Below the pieces are notes generated by a model. The model was not told the DNA's origin and made no database searches. It was given only the letters and a program-made list of their open reading frames with translations. DNA of 35,859 nt from contig NZ_LGHL01000027.1 of assembly GCF_001908205.1 (NCBI RefSeq), forward strand, positions 1 to 35,859. Direction: 5' to 3'. The DNA is from Bradyrhizobium sp. NAS80.1. Its GTDB lineage: Bacteria > Pseudomonadota > Alphaproteobacteria > Rhizobiales > Xanthobacteraceae. Below, piece after piece: positions 7,240-14,894 of this stretch (position 1 is the stretch's first letter; every line of letters begins with the position of its first letter). The translations under genes were made by a program, and so were the position numbers.

Positions 7240-8792
7240 CAGATAGTCTCCTTGCGCTTGCGACCACCGCTCGACTGACCGAATTCGAACCCGCCGGCCT
7301 GCTCGAAACTATGCGCGGCCCTCAGGAGCGTCGCCTCATCCCAGTGTCGCCCGCTCAGCATGAGACCGACCGGCAACCCGTCGCTGAAGCCACAGGGAAG
7401 CGAGATCGATGGATGATGGGTACTGTTAAACGGCGCGCAGTTGCCAAGCATCTCATGCGCCCGCTGCATATACTCCTCCCGGCTCGCATCCACCGCCGGC
7501 AACCTCGTCGCCTTCAGCGGGACGGTCGGCATCAAGAGGAGATCGTACTTCGCCAGAACGGCGTCATACGCGGCGCGCAACTGGCGCATCAGGTTCATCG
7601 CCTTGCCATAGTAGCGCAGCCCATGCCGGCGACGCACATAGGTTCCAACCAACGTGAACAGTTTTGTCGATTCGGACAGCTCATCCGCCCGCTCCCGCCA
7701 GCGACGTTGATGATCCATCAATCCGGTCACATAGAGATCGTTGCGACTGGCGCCGTACGCGTCCCCCCACATCATCGTGTGCGTCAGCCCGTCGATTGCA
7801 ATCGGCCCCCACAGCGAAATGCCGAGACGATGCATCGGGATCGACACCTCACGCACTGTCGCGCCAAGCGACTGGAAGAGCTCCGCCGCATTCCGCACAC
7901 GCTGATCGACATCAGGTTCGGAGTTGGGCCAGCCGAACCCTTCCGTCACGACCGCGATCTTCATCCCCTCAACCCCACCATCCAGCTGCTCGGAATACGC
8001 GGGCACGCTCCGCCCCACATCCTGACGGGCATCGAAGCCATCAGGACCGGCGATGACCTGCAACATCAGCGCGGCATCGCGGACGGTCCGGGTCATGGGG
8101 CCGGCGTGATCAACCGTCGGCTCGATCGGCATGATCCCGGTATAGGGCACGAGGCCGAACGTTGGCTTAAGACCGACCACGCCTGAATAGGCCGCCGGCA
8201 TGCGGATGGATCCACCCTGATCGCCGCCGATGGCCATGTCGACCTCGCCGAGAGCGACCACGACCGCACTTCCCGACGACGATCCGCCCGCGGAGTAGCC
8301 CATGCGATGGGGATTGTGAACGGGCCCCTTGCTGCCGGTGTGGCTGTTGCCCGTCAGGCAATAGTATTCGCAATGCGACTTGCCGGCGATTCTCGCTCCC
8401 GCGTCCAGGAGGCGCGTCACGAGGGTCGCATCGATATCAGGAACATACCCTTCGAGGATCGATGCGCCATTCATCATGGGGACGCCGGCGACCATCACGT
8501 TGTCCTTGATGGCGACCGACTTTCCACTCAGCAAGCCCCGCGGGGCACCGTGAATGTCCGTCTTGACGTACCACGCATTGTGCCGGTTCTCCTCCGTCGA
8601 CGGGAGCCGGCCCGGCGTGCGCGGATATTTGATCTCCGGAAGGTAATCAGGCAGGGCGTCGACCACGTTATAGGCGTCGATGTGCCCCTTCATCAGTCCG
8701 ATAAACGATTGGACGTCGGACTCGGAGAGCGAGAGGCCGAGGTCCGCGGCAGTATCCCGCAATGCAGCCGGCGTCGGTACCCTCACGGTCAT
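7239..8792 (-). CDS. amidase, Rhodococcus nitrile-cluster type
   Basis: The protein hydrolyses amides to acid and ammonia. At 517 residues it closely follows the 521-residue amidases linked to nitrile hydratase in Rhodococcus, with the N-terminal helical domain (residues 1-80) and the motifs KSVAIKDNVMVAGVPMMNG, SAGGSSSGSA and GGDQGGSIRMPAA. The triad falls at Lys96, Ser171 and Ser195, the same numbering reported for the Rhodococcus sp. N-771 amidase. The ATG at 8792 has a GAGGAG site just upstream; longer in-frame starts give an unrelated extension. Its stop overlaps the nitrilase start. A 30-bp probable LysR operator lies about 170 bp upstream, so it probably has its own promoter. No nitrile hydratase gene is present. 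Confidence 0.93.
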   Translation of the reverse strand: MTVRVPTPAALRDTAADLGLSLSESDVQSFIGLMKGHIDAYNVVDALPDYLPEIKYPRTPGRLPSTEENRHNAWYVKTDIHGAPRGLLSGKSVAIKDNVMVAGVPMMNGASILEGYVPDIDATLVTRLLDAGARIAGKSHCEYYCLTGNSHTGSKGPVHNPHRMGYSAGGSSSGSAVVVALGEVDMAIGGDQGGSIRMPAAYSGVVGLKPTFGLVPYTGIMPIEPTVDHAGPMTRTVRDAALMLQVIAGPDGFDARQDVGRSVPAYSEQLDGGVEGMKIAVVTEGFGWPNSEPDVDQRVRNAAELFQSLGATVREVSIPMHRLGISLWGPIAIDGLTHTMMWGDAYGASRNDLYVTGLMDHQRRWRERADELSESTKLFTLVGTYVRRRHGLRYYGKAMNLMRQLRAAYDAVLAKYDLLLMPTVPLKATRLPAVDASREEYMQRAHEMLGNCAPFNSTHHPSISLPCGFSDGLPVGLMLSGRHWDEATLLRAAHSFEQAGGFEFGQSSGGRKRKETI

Positions 8793-8950
8793 AGCTCTCT
8801 CCTCATTGTTGGAAACGGACATCCCGCCGCACGCCCGCCCGGCCCACCGCCCCGGTCTCCGCTCTGTCATGTCCGACCGCCCGCAAAGTGCGGGAGGCCC
8901 CCGAGCCACGAACCTAGATGGGCAGGAGACGGCATAGAACTGCTGAAGTG

Positions 8951-8980
8951 GCTACGACCCGTTCGCAGAATGCGAACACG
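8951..8980. promoter_or_regulatory. probable LysR-type operator upstream of the amidase (copy 1)
   Basis: A perfect inverted repeat GTTCGCA-GAA-TGCGAAC occupies 8961-8977 and contains the T-N11-A LysR box. The 30-bp block is identical to 10463-10492 at 25 positions, and three of the five differences lie in the unpaired spacer. It lies in the 265-bp gap between permease and amidase, about 160-190 bp before the amidase start. The matching copy before the permease implies one regulator controls both. Confidence 0.75.
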
Positions 8981-9057
8981 CCTGGGCCAACCTCGAACAG
9001 AGTGCTTGGGGATCAATCGACGGCGAAATCGTCATCGCCGGCGACAGCGAGACCCCG

Positions 9058-10359
9058 TTATGCTCGTGCGATTGCAAAATAGACAACGGCGGCCACGACA
9101 GCAGCCGATATCGCAGTCGACAGCCCCGGCATCAGATATTCGACGGCAAAGGCACACGCGGATCCGGCGGCCCAAGCGATGAACGCCGGCAGACGCCACT
9201 CCGCGTCCGCGCGGGCATCCGGCCGCAGCACATACTGATCGACCAGGATCACCGCCCCGATCGGCGGGACGACAATGCCGAGAAGCGACAGCCACTGAAT
9301 GAAGAAGCCCCAGACGTTTCCTGCCGCGACGACAATGCCGATGGCTCCGAGAACGATCGTCATCACGCGCATGTTCGAGCCGAGGATGCGCGACCAACCC
9401 GTCCCTGCGTTGTAAAGGCAGTGCGAACAGACCGACCCCAGGTTGGCGTAGAGAAAGATGCAGGCGAGCACGTTGAGCCAGAACAGCTGCTTGCTGCTGA
9501 GATAGCCGAACATGTTGTCGGCGCCGAACGGATTGGCATCGGGCACCGCCAGCGCCGCCGTCATGACGCCGCCCACGAGCATCGCAAAGAGAATGCCGAA
9601 CGGGAATGCGCCGAGCGTGGAGATCAGCGAGGCGCGAGGATTGGGCGCCCACCGGTTGAAATCGGCCGCCACGGTCCCGGCATCGGCAAACAGGGCGAGG
9701 ACGACAGTCAGCCCGACGCCGATCGACATGCTGGCAGCCCCATTTCGGCCCGCATAATCGAAGATCGCGGATACGGTCGTCGTCGACGCCGCGTCGACCG
9801 CAACCCAGAGGCCAAGACCCACAAACAGCGGCACGGATGCGATACCGATCCAATGCAGGCCCTTGACGCCAACAAACGTGATCCCGATGTAAAGAATGCC
9901 TGCGATGATCGACATCGCGACATAGTTCAGGCCGTAGGTCGAGCTCACCAGCGCCGCGGTAATTCCAACCTGCACCGCATACCAGCCGAGCAGCAGGGTT
10001 GACAGCAACCCCGACGCCAGCACGTAGCCGCGTCTGCCGAACACGACGCTCGCGATCAGCGCGAAGTTCGTGCCACGTCTCGTCCCGATCATCCCCAGCG
10101 CCGCGACATACGCGAACATCATGACGTTGCCGAGAACCATGGCCATCAGCGCATTCCTGAATCCCATCCCCAGCACCAACAGCGATCCCGTCATCGCCGC
10201 GGTGATGACCATGGGAAAGCCGAGCCAGATCATGGTGATCGAGAATGCATTCCGCCTGGCACTCAGCGGAACGGGCACGTGCTCATACTCGCTCCCCAGG
10301 ACGTCATCCAACGTATCGTCGGTCCCCTGAATGGCGGTCGTATTTGCATCGCTGCCCAT
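9058..10359 (-). CDS. NCS1-family nucleobase/hydantoin-type permease
   Basis: The 433-residue integral membrane protein has about twelve hydrophobic segments. Family motifs are the N-terminal region LSARRNAFSITMIWLGFPMV, an ARRG-like loop (GTRRGTNFALIASVVFGRRG, spanning helix 3), and LALFADAGTVAADFNRWAPN in the middle. NCS1 transporters import cytosine, purines, allantoin or hydantoins with H+ or Na+. The substrate here is more likely a nitrile, amide or cyclic amide, judged from the downstream amidase and nitrilase. The start at 10359 has a GAGGAG site and gives MGSDANTTAIQ; longer starts are rejected because they run through the operator. It is the first structural gene after the LysR regulator. 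Confidence 0.88.
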   Translation of the reverse strand: MGSDANTTAIQGTDDTLDDVLGSEYEHVPVPLSARRNAFSITMIWLGFPMVITAAMTGSLLVLGMGFRNALMAMVLGNVMMFAYVAALGMIGTRRGTNFALIASVVFGRRGYVLASGLLSTLLLGWYAVQVGITAALVSSTYGLNYVAMSIIAGILYIGITFVGVKGLHWIGIASVPLFVGLGLWVAVDAASTTTVSAIFDYAGRNGAASMSIGVGLTVVLALFADAGTVAADFNRWAPNPRASLISTLGAFPFGILFAMLVGGVMTAALAVPDANPFGADNMFGYLSSKQLFWLNVLACIFLYANLGSVCSHCLYNAGTGWSRILGSNMRVMTIVLGAIGIVVAAGNVWGFFIQWLSLLGIVVPPIGAVILVDQYVLRPDARADAEWRLPAFIAWAAGSACAFAVEYLMPGLSTAISAAVVAAVVYFAIARA

Positions 10360-10462
10360 TGTCGCTCCTCGCCGGCCCCTCGCACCGATCATTCGAATGT
10401 CGTCGGAGCTCGTTGGGCAGGCATCTAAGGAGCGCAGCGAATGGCGGTCCATTGCCGAGATG

Positions 10463-10492
10463 TCTACGCCCCGTTCGCAAGGTGCGAACACG
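10463..10492. promoter_or_regulatory. probable LysR-type operator upstream of the permease (copy 2)
   Basis: A perfect inverted repeat GTTCGCA-AGG-TGCGAAC occupies 10473-10489 and contains a T-N11-A motif. The flanks CTACG and ACACG are shared with the copy at 8951-8980. It lies 15 bp after the end of the LysR gene and about 105-135 bp before the permease ATG, a typical activator position. Confidence 0.75.
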
Positions 10493-10506
10493 GGAACGCG
10501 AGAAGG

Positions 10507-11400
10507 CTAGAGATCGGCGATTCGTTGCTGAAGGAGCTTGAGGAAAGCGATCGCGGCGCGAGGCAGCTCTCGACCGCGACGCACGCAGAGCGCGACAGTG
10601 GCCCGCTTCAGACTGACGTCCGAGAACGGAATGGCGACGAGCTCACCGAGTTCACATTCCTGGCGGGCCGCGAACCCAGGAACGATCGCGACACCATAGC
10701 CGCGCTTTGCGAACATCTTCGCCATCTCGATGGCATTGACTGTGACGGCGGAGGGAACGACCAGCTGCGCATTGTGAAACGCCTTTTCGAGCAGTCGGCG
10801 CGTTCCGAACGACGGATCGAGCATCGCGATTTCGAAGCCCTGGAGATCTTCCAGCGAGAGCTCGCGCCTGTCCGCCAATGGATGCCGAGGCGACGTCACG
10901 GCGACAATCTCCTTGCGCAACTTCGCGACTACCCGCACGTCGATATTCGCAGACAGATTGAATCCGACCCCGATGTCCGCATCGTCCCGAACAAGGGCTT
11001 CGATGACGCGGGCGTTGCCCGCGGCCACGACATCGAACGTGACGGCGGGATACTGTCCCCTGAACTCCGCGATCGCCGGAAACAGATAGCTGGCGACCGC
11101 CCCTTCGACCGAGTACAAACGTACGTGCCCCCGCCGCAGTCCACGGATCTCGTCGATCTCCGCTCGCGCAAGATCGATGTCCCGCATCGTCCGCTGGGCA
11201 TATTTGAGGAACACGGCACCCTCGGCCGTCAAGCTCATTCCATCATTCTTGCGCTCGAACAACTTGACCCCGAGACGGTGCTCGAGGTTCGCGATCTGCC
11301 GGCTGATGGCGGAGGGAGCGATATTGAGGTGTTCCGAGGCCTGCCGAACAGACCCCGTTCGCACGATTTCCAGGAACTGGGACAAAGTGCCGAGTTGCAT
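10507..11400 (-). CDS. LysR-family regulator of the nitrile/amide cluster
   Basis: The 297-residue protein has a winged helix-turn-helix at residues 1-60 (LSQFLEIVRTGSVRQASEHL followed by NIAPSAISRQIANLEHRLGVKLFER). The effector-binding domain (residues about 90-290) includes RGHVRLYSVEGAVASYLFPAI and the GYGVAIVPGFA segment near the C-terminus. Unusually for LysR systems, it is transcribed in the same direction as the permease, amidase and nitrilase rather than divergently. The two identical-arm palindromes at 8961 and 10473 are the natural candidate sites. The ligand is probably a nitrile, amide or derived acid; that is inference. Confidence 0.9.
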   Translation of the reverse strand: MQLGTLSQFLEIVRTGSVRQASEHLNIAPSAISRQIANLEHRLGVKLFERKNDGMSLTAEGAVFLKYAQRTMRDIDLARAEIDEIRGLRRGHVRLYSVEGAVASYLFPAIAEFRGQYPAVTFDVVAAGNARVIEALVRDDADIGVGFNLSANIDVRVVAKLRKEIVAVTSPRHPLADRRELSLEDLQGFEIAMLDPSFGTRRLLEKAFHNAQLVVPSAVTVNAIEMAKMFAKRGYGVAIVPGFAARQECELGELVAIPFSDVSLKRATVALCVRRGRELPRAAIAFLKLLQQRIADL

Positions 11401-11564
11401 GTCTTACCGACCAATTTCATCTCGCGGAGAGGTTCGGCGCTGCCTCTCGAACATCCGCTACGCACTCATATTGTCGAAGGAGATCAATACGCGACCCACT
11501 CTGGAAGCCTAGGTTGCGCTCGCATAGCACCTGTGGCTTTTGCCGTGAGGTCCACGCCGACAGA

Positions 11565-12089
11565 TTATCCGCTTTCGGGGCCCCGCCCGCTATTTCGAGC
11601 GCCTCCGCTTCGCCCAGGTTTGCTCCGCGCTTTTGCCGGAGAAACAGGGGGCGAACGTACGACCGTATCTTCTGGACCCAGGACACGCCCGTCCTGTGAT
11701 CGGAGCTCCAGTCTGCGAACCGGCAGGCCGGCCTTCCTGTCGACCAGAAGCACATGCGCCTCGTCGGGCTCGAAGAAGAAATCCTCGCCCCACTGCCTGA
11801 GCGCGACAAGAAGCGGAAACAGGCCCCGCCCCTTCTCTGTCAGGACGTACTCCTGGTAGGGAGTGCCATCAGAAGCAGGGACCGAATCTATGATGCCGTG
11901 CGCCACGAGATTGCGCAGGCGGGCTGCCAGAATGTTCTTCGCCAGTCCGAGATTCCTCTGAAATTCTCCAAATCGGCGCAGGCCATCGAAGGCGTCGCGA
12001 ATAATCAGCAGCGACCACCAGTCTCCGATGGCGTCCAGCGGCCTGGCCACGCCACACATCGAGTGCATGTGGCTTATTCTTTTGGCCAT
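11565..12089 (-). CDS. HxlR-family transcriptional regulator
   Basis: The 174-residue protein carries the HxlR winged-helix domain at residues about 10-105: CGVARPLDAIGDWWSLLIIR, then FGEFQRNLGLAKNILAARLR and the wing YQEYVLTEKGRGLFPLL. A C-terminal extension (about residues 110-174) is Gly/Pro/Arg-rich and probably disordered. HxlR regulators often respond to electrophiles, quinones or aldehydes through Cys residues; one Cys (Cys12) is present at the start of the domain. It is divergent from 12277, and two copies of a 17-bp GGTTGC...AACC sequence lie between them, with a third before the MFS gene at 13620. It is therefore likely the local repressor. Confidence 0.88.
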   Translation of the reverse strand: MAKRISHMHSMCGVARPLDAIGDWWSLLIIRDAFDGLRRFGEFQRNLGLAKNILAARLRNLVAHGIIDSVPASDGTPYQEYVLTEKGRGLFPLLVALRQWGEDFFFEPDEAHVLLVDRKAGLPVRRLELRSQDGRVLGPEDTVVRSPPVSPAKARSKPGRSGGARNSGRGPESG

Positions 12090-12188
12090 CTCGATACGGT
12101 CTCCCTCGCCCCGCCCCTACTCCGTCAGTTCAGCCTTCGGCCACGCTACCCGGCCGGGCCGCAGCTTCGCCTTCTACCGAAACATAGT

Positions 12189-12205
12189 GGTTGCAATTAA
12201 AAACC
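12189..12205. promoter_or_regulatory. probable HxlR operator, site 1
   Basis: GGTTGCAATTAAAAACC, with GGTT/AACC ends and an AT-rich core. Related 17-mers occur at 12226 and 13588. It lies in the divergent region between the HxlR gene and the hydrolase remnant, 37 bp from site 2. Confidence 0.6.
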
Positions 12206-12225
12206 TCAAGCGCTACAGCAGTCCT

Positions 12226-12242
12226 GGTTGCTAATTAAAACC
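12226..12242. promoter_or_regulatory. probable HxlR operator, site 2
   Basis: GGTTGCTAATTAAAACC has the same 17-bp length and ends as sites 1 and 3. It sits about 20 bp before the ribosome-binding site (AAGGAG at 12265-12270) of the downstream open frame. Confidence 0.6.
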
Positions 12243-12276
12243 ACATATCCTGCAGCGCGCGGACAAGGAGATATGT

Positions 12277-12459
12277 ATGACGCACTACCGCACTGTCGAC
12301 ATTGATGGGCTCAAGATCTTCTATCGCGAGCCGTATCGGCGGGACCTGCCTAAAGCAGACCTCAAACTGCTGGATACAGGACACTTCGCGCTTGAAGAAC
12401 AAGGCGATGTCATCGCCGCGCACATCCGCCGATTTGCGGCTTCCCTCTCTTCCCTCTAG
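12277..12459 (+). pseudogene. alpha/beta hydrolase with internal deletion (60-residue remnant)
   Basis: The frame starts as the N-terminus of an alpha/beta hydrolase ([16 protein letters not shown]) and then joins directly to the C-terminal end of such a protein ([20 protein letters not shown] followed by [14 protein letters not shown]). It retains the catalytic His of the DTGHFALEE motif. About 220-230 residues, including the nucleophile and acid, are missing, yet the reading frame is preserved across the join. The ribosome-binding site AAGGAG and the upstream operators are intact, so it is probably still transcribed and translated. The ancestral enzyme was likely the original target of the divergent HxlR regulator. 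Confidence 0.75.
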
Positions 12460-12569
12460 AGAAATCGCCAGGCGGCAACCGCCGCTTGGCGCCAAAACCG
12501 CGGGTAGCGAGCCGATCGCCTGCCAAGCGCATGGCGCATGCGACCCGCTCATTCAAAGCGAGCGCTCCT

Positions 12570-13484
12570 ATGATTCGATCCGACGCCACGTTCGGTGACA
12601 CCTTTCCGTTTGCACCGCATTTCACCGCCGCCCCCGGCTTCCAGATGCACTATGTCGACGAAGGGCCTAGGGACGGTGAGGTCGTGCTGTGCCTGCACGG
12701 CGAGCCCACCTGGGGCTATCTGTTCCGACACCTCATTGCCACGTTGAGTCAAACGCATCGTGTGGTGGCTCCAGATCACATGGGGTTCGGAAAGAGCGAG
12801 ACGCCGCCCGATCGCAGCTATTGGCTGCAGGACCATATCGACAATTTGGAGCGGTTCGTTCTCGCGCTTGAGCTCAGCGGGATCACCCTCGTGATGCACG
12901 ATTTCGGCGGCCCCGTCGGCATGGGGTTTGCCGCCCGGCATCCGGATCGCATTCGTCGGATCATCTCGGTCAACGCACCTACGCCGTTCGGACAGTCCGA
13001 CCTCCTCGAACGCGTGACGGCGAATGCCGCACACTCGCCCTGGTTCCAATGGATCATGAAAGCCTCTGCCGACGGCAGCCTCGAACCAGTGCTTGGGCAG
13101 CTCGGCTACAACATTCTGAGTACGTTGAAGCTCAACGGCTTCGAGAACAACACGATCGTCACTGATACCTGGCTCGCCGCCTATGGCGCGCCCTTCGCGA
13201 CTCCGGCTGATTGCCTCGGCGCAATCGGCTGGGCGAAAGGGTTCGCAACCGGCGCGCACAGGTTCGAGATCCCCGATCCTGCGGCTGACCGCGCCATTCG
13301 GGCGAAGCCTGCACTGGCCATCTGGGGCGAGGCAGATCGCACGCTCCAGGCAGAGCACTTTCTACCGCTCTTCAGCACCATTTTTCCCACCGGGGCCGTC
13401 AAGCGTGTCGTTGCCGCAGGCCATTACTCCCTTGAGGACGCCCCGGAGGCGATCGTTGTCCTGATCTGGGACTTTATCCGGTAG
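12570..13484 (+). CDS. haloalkane-dehalogenase-like alpha/beta hydrolase with Asp nucleophile
   Basis: The 304-residue protein has the HGEPTWGYLFR oxyanion loop (residues 43-53), PDHMGFGKSETP (69-80) and the nucleophile elbow VMHDFGGPVG with Asp111. The acid lies in IWGEADRTL and the catalytic His in AAGHYSLEDAP. HGEPTW plus an Asp nucleophile is the pattern of DhlA-type haloalkane dehalogenases, which displace halide from alkyl halides. The halide-stabilising Trp that normally follows the nucleophile is Phe112 here, so halide binding is uncertain; epoxide hydrolase or another Asp-type hydrolase is possible. The start at 12570 gives the expected N-terminus; earlier Met codons add low-complexity sequence. 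It lies between the HxlR sites and the MFS exporter. Confidence 0.75.
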   Translation: MIRSDATFGDTFPFAPHFTAAPGFQMHYVDEGPRDGEVVLCLHGEPTWGYLFRHLIATLSQTHRVVAPDHMGFGKSETPPDRSYWLQDHIDNLERFVLALELSGITLVMHDFGGPVGMGFAARHPDRIRRIISVNAPTPFGQSDLLERVTANAAHSPWFQWIMKASADGSLEPVLGQLGYNILSTLKLNGFENNTIVTDTWLAAYGAPFATPADCLGAIGWAKGFATGAHRFEIPDPAADRAIRAKPALAIWGEADRTLQAEHFLPLFSTIFPTGAVKRVVAAGHYSLEDAPEAIVVLIWDFIR

Positions 13485-13493
13485 CCCCAGTCA

Positions 13494-13550
13494 CAGCGCT
13501 CTCCATCTCGTTCGAGCCGAGGGTTCGGCTGTCGAACTCGAAAAGCGCTG
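13494..13550 (+). terminator. nested stem-loop between hydrolase and MFS genes, possible terminator
   Basis: An inner hairpin (GTTCG-AGCCGA, loop GGGT, TCGGCT-gt-CGAAC, 13510-13537) is enclosed by a 7-bp outer stem CAGCGCT/AGCGCTG (13494-13500 and 13544-13550). It begins 10 bp after the hydrolase stop. No T-run follows, so rho-independent termination is uncertain. Confidence 0.4.
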
Positions 13551-13587
13551 AAAAGATGCCGCGCGGACGACTAATTGTCCGACGCAT

Positions 13588-13604
13588 GGTTGCAATTTAA
13601 AACC
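13588..13604. promoter_or_regulatory. probable HxlR operator, site 3, before the MFS exporter
   Basis: GGTTGCAATTTAAAACC differs from site 1 at one position. It ends 15 bp before the MFS ATG, where bound protein would block the leader, and ties the exporter to the HxlR regulator 1.5 kb away. Confidence 0.6.
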
Positions 13605-13619
13605 TGTAAGGCGAGATTC

Positions 13620-14885
13620 ATGTCTCTAGAAGGTAGGGCAGTCGCGGACGGTGGCAAAACAGCAAACTTTACATTTGAGGCTGCAGAGGCCGACGCCTCG
13701 CCTGCAACTGCGAGGTTATCTCGCGGCGTGGCCCTGCTGTTCGCGGTCGCCTGTGGTCTTGCCGTCGCCAACGTCTATTATGCCCAGCCCCTGCTCGACA
13801 CTATCGCTGACGAGTTCGGAATCAGCCATGCGACGGTCGGGCTCGTCATCACCATCACCCAGATCGGCTACGGGCTCGGGCTTCTCCTGCTGGTGCCGCT
13901 GGGCGATTTTCTGAACAGGCGGGGCCTGATCGTTGGCCAGTCGCTGCTCTCCGTCTTGGCGCTTCTTTCAGTCGCCCTGGCGCCGAACGGCACGATTCTG
14001 CTCGCCAGCATGGGTGCCGTGGGCCTGCTCGCCGTCGTCACTCAGGTGCTCGTGGCCTACGCGGCCGCTCTTGCGCATCCATGCGAGCGCGGCAGCGTCG
14101 TCGGCACTGTTACCAGCGGCATTATCATCGGCATTCTGCTCGCCCGTACCATCTCCGGCACGTTATCGGATCTCTTCGGTTGGCGATCGGTCTACATTGT
14201 CTCGGCCGCAGCGACGCTCGTCGTGGTCGTCGCGCTGGCCAAAGTGCTGCCGCGGCAAGAGGAGCGCAGAACGTCCATGCCCTATACGCGGCTCATCGGG
14301 TCGGTGTTCACACTGTTCATCGAAGAGCCTGTGCTGATTACCCGCGCAGTTCTCGCGCTCCTGATCTTCACGGCCATCACGATCCTATGGACGCCCATGG
14401 TGCTACCACTCAGCGCGCCACCGTTCTCTTTGTCACACACTGAAATAGGCCTGTTCGGTCTCGCTGGCGCAATGGGCGCTGTTGGTGCGGCTAGCGCAGG
14501 CCGTCTTGCCGATCGTGGGCACGCGCAACGCATCACTGGCATCGCGCTCGCGATCATGCTCGTCTCCTGGCTGCCGATCGCGCTGCTGTCCCACTCCCTG
14601 TGGGGGCTCATCATCGGCGTCGTCACCATCGACTACGGACTTCAGGCGGTGCATGTCTCCAATCAGAGCCTAATCTACCGCGTACGGCCCGAAGCGCGCA
14701 GCAGGCTGACCGCCGGTTACATGATCTTTTATTCGGCCGGCTGTGCCACGGGGTCAATTGTGTCGACTCTCGTCTACGCCCAAGCCGCCTGGACTGGTGT
14801 GTGCGTCGTAGGGGGTGCGATCAGCGCGGCCGCCTTCGTCTTTTGGGCTCTGACAAGGCATCTCACGCCAGCGTCGGCAGGTTGA
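13620..14885 (+). CDS. MFS transporter, YnfM/AraJ-like efflux type
   Basis: The 421-residue protein has about twelve transmembrane segments beginning near residue 34 (GVALLFAVACGLAVANVYYA then QPLLDTIADEFGIS). The NVYYAQPLL opening and the first-loop motif GDFLNRRGLIVGQSLLS are typical of the arabinose-efflux/Bcr-like MFS exporters. GSVVGTVTSGIIIGILLART is the motif C region of antiporters, which supports export. ATG 13620 is chosen because the longer start at 13575 would place the probable operator (13588-13604) inside the gene. It is probably induced with the hydrolases through the HxlR regulator. Confidence 0.85.
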   Translation: MSLEGRAVADGGKTANFTFEAAEADASPATARLSRGVALLFAVACGLAVANVYYAQPLLDTIADEFGISHATVGLVITITQIGYGLGLLLLVPLGDFLNRRGLIVGQSLLSVLALLSVALAPNGTILLASMGAVGLLAVVTQVLVAYAAALAHPCERGSVVGTVTSGIIIGILLARTISGTLSDLFGWRSVYIVSAAATLVVVVALAKVLPRQEERRTSMPYTRLIGSVFTLFIEEPVLITRAVLALLIFTAITILWTPMVLPLSAPPFSLSHTEIGLFGLAGAMGAVGAASAGRLADRGHAQRITGIALAIMLVSWLPIALLSHSLWGLIIGVVTIDYGLQAVHVSNQSLIYRVRPEARSRLTAGYMIFYSAGCATGSIVSTLVYAQAAWTGVCVVGGAISAAAFVFWALTRHLTPASAG

Positions 14886-14894
14886 GCTTTCAAG

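Noticed and set aside
10441..11859. Long plus-strand open frame of 472 codons opposite the LysR gene
   Set aside because: It runs antisense to a clear LysR gene, crosses the operator and intergenic region, and has no family motif. Long antisense frames are expected in GC-rich DNA.
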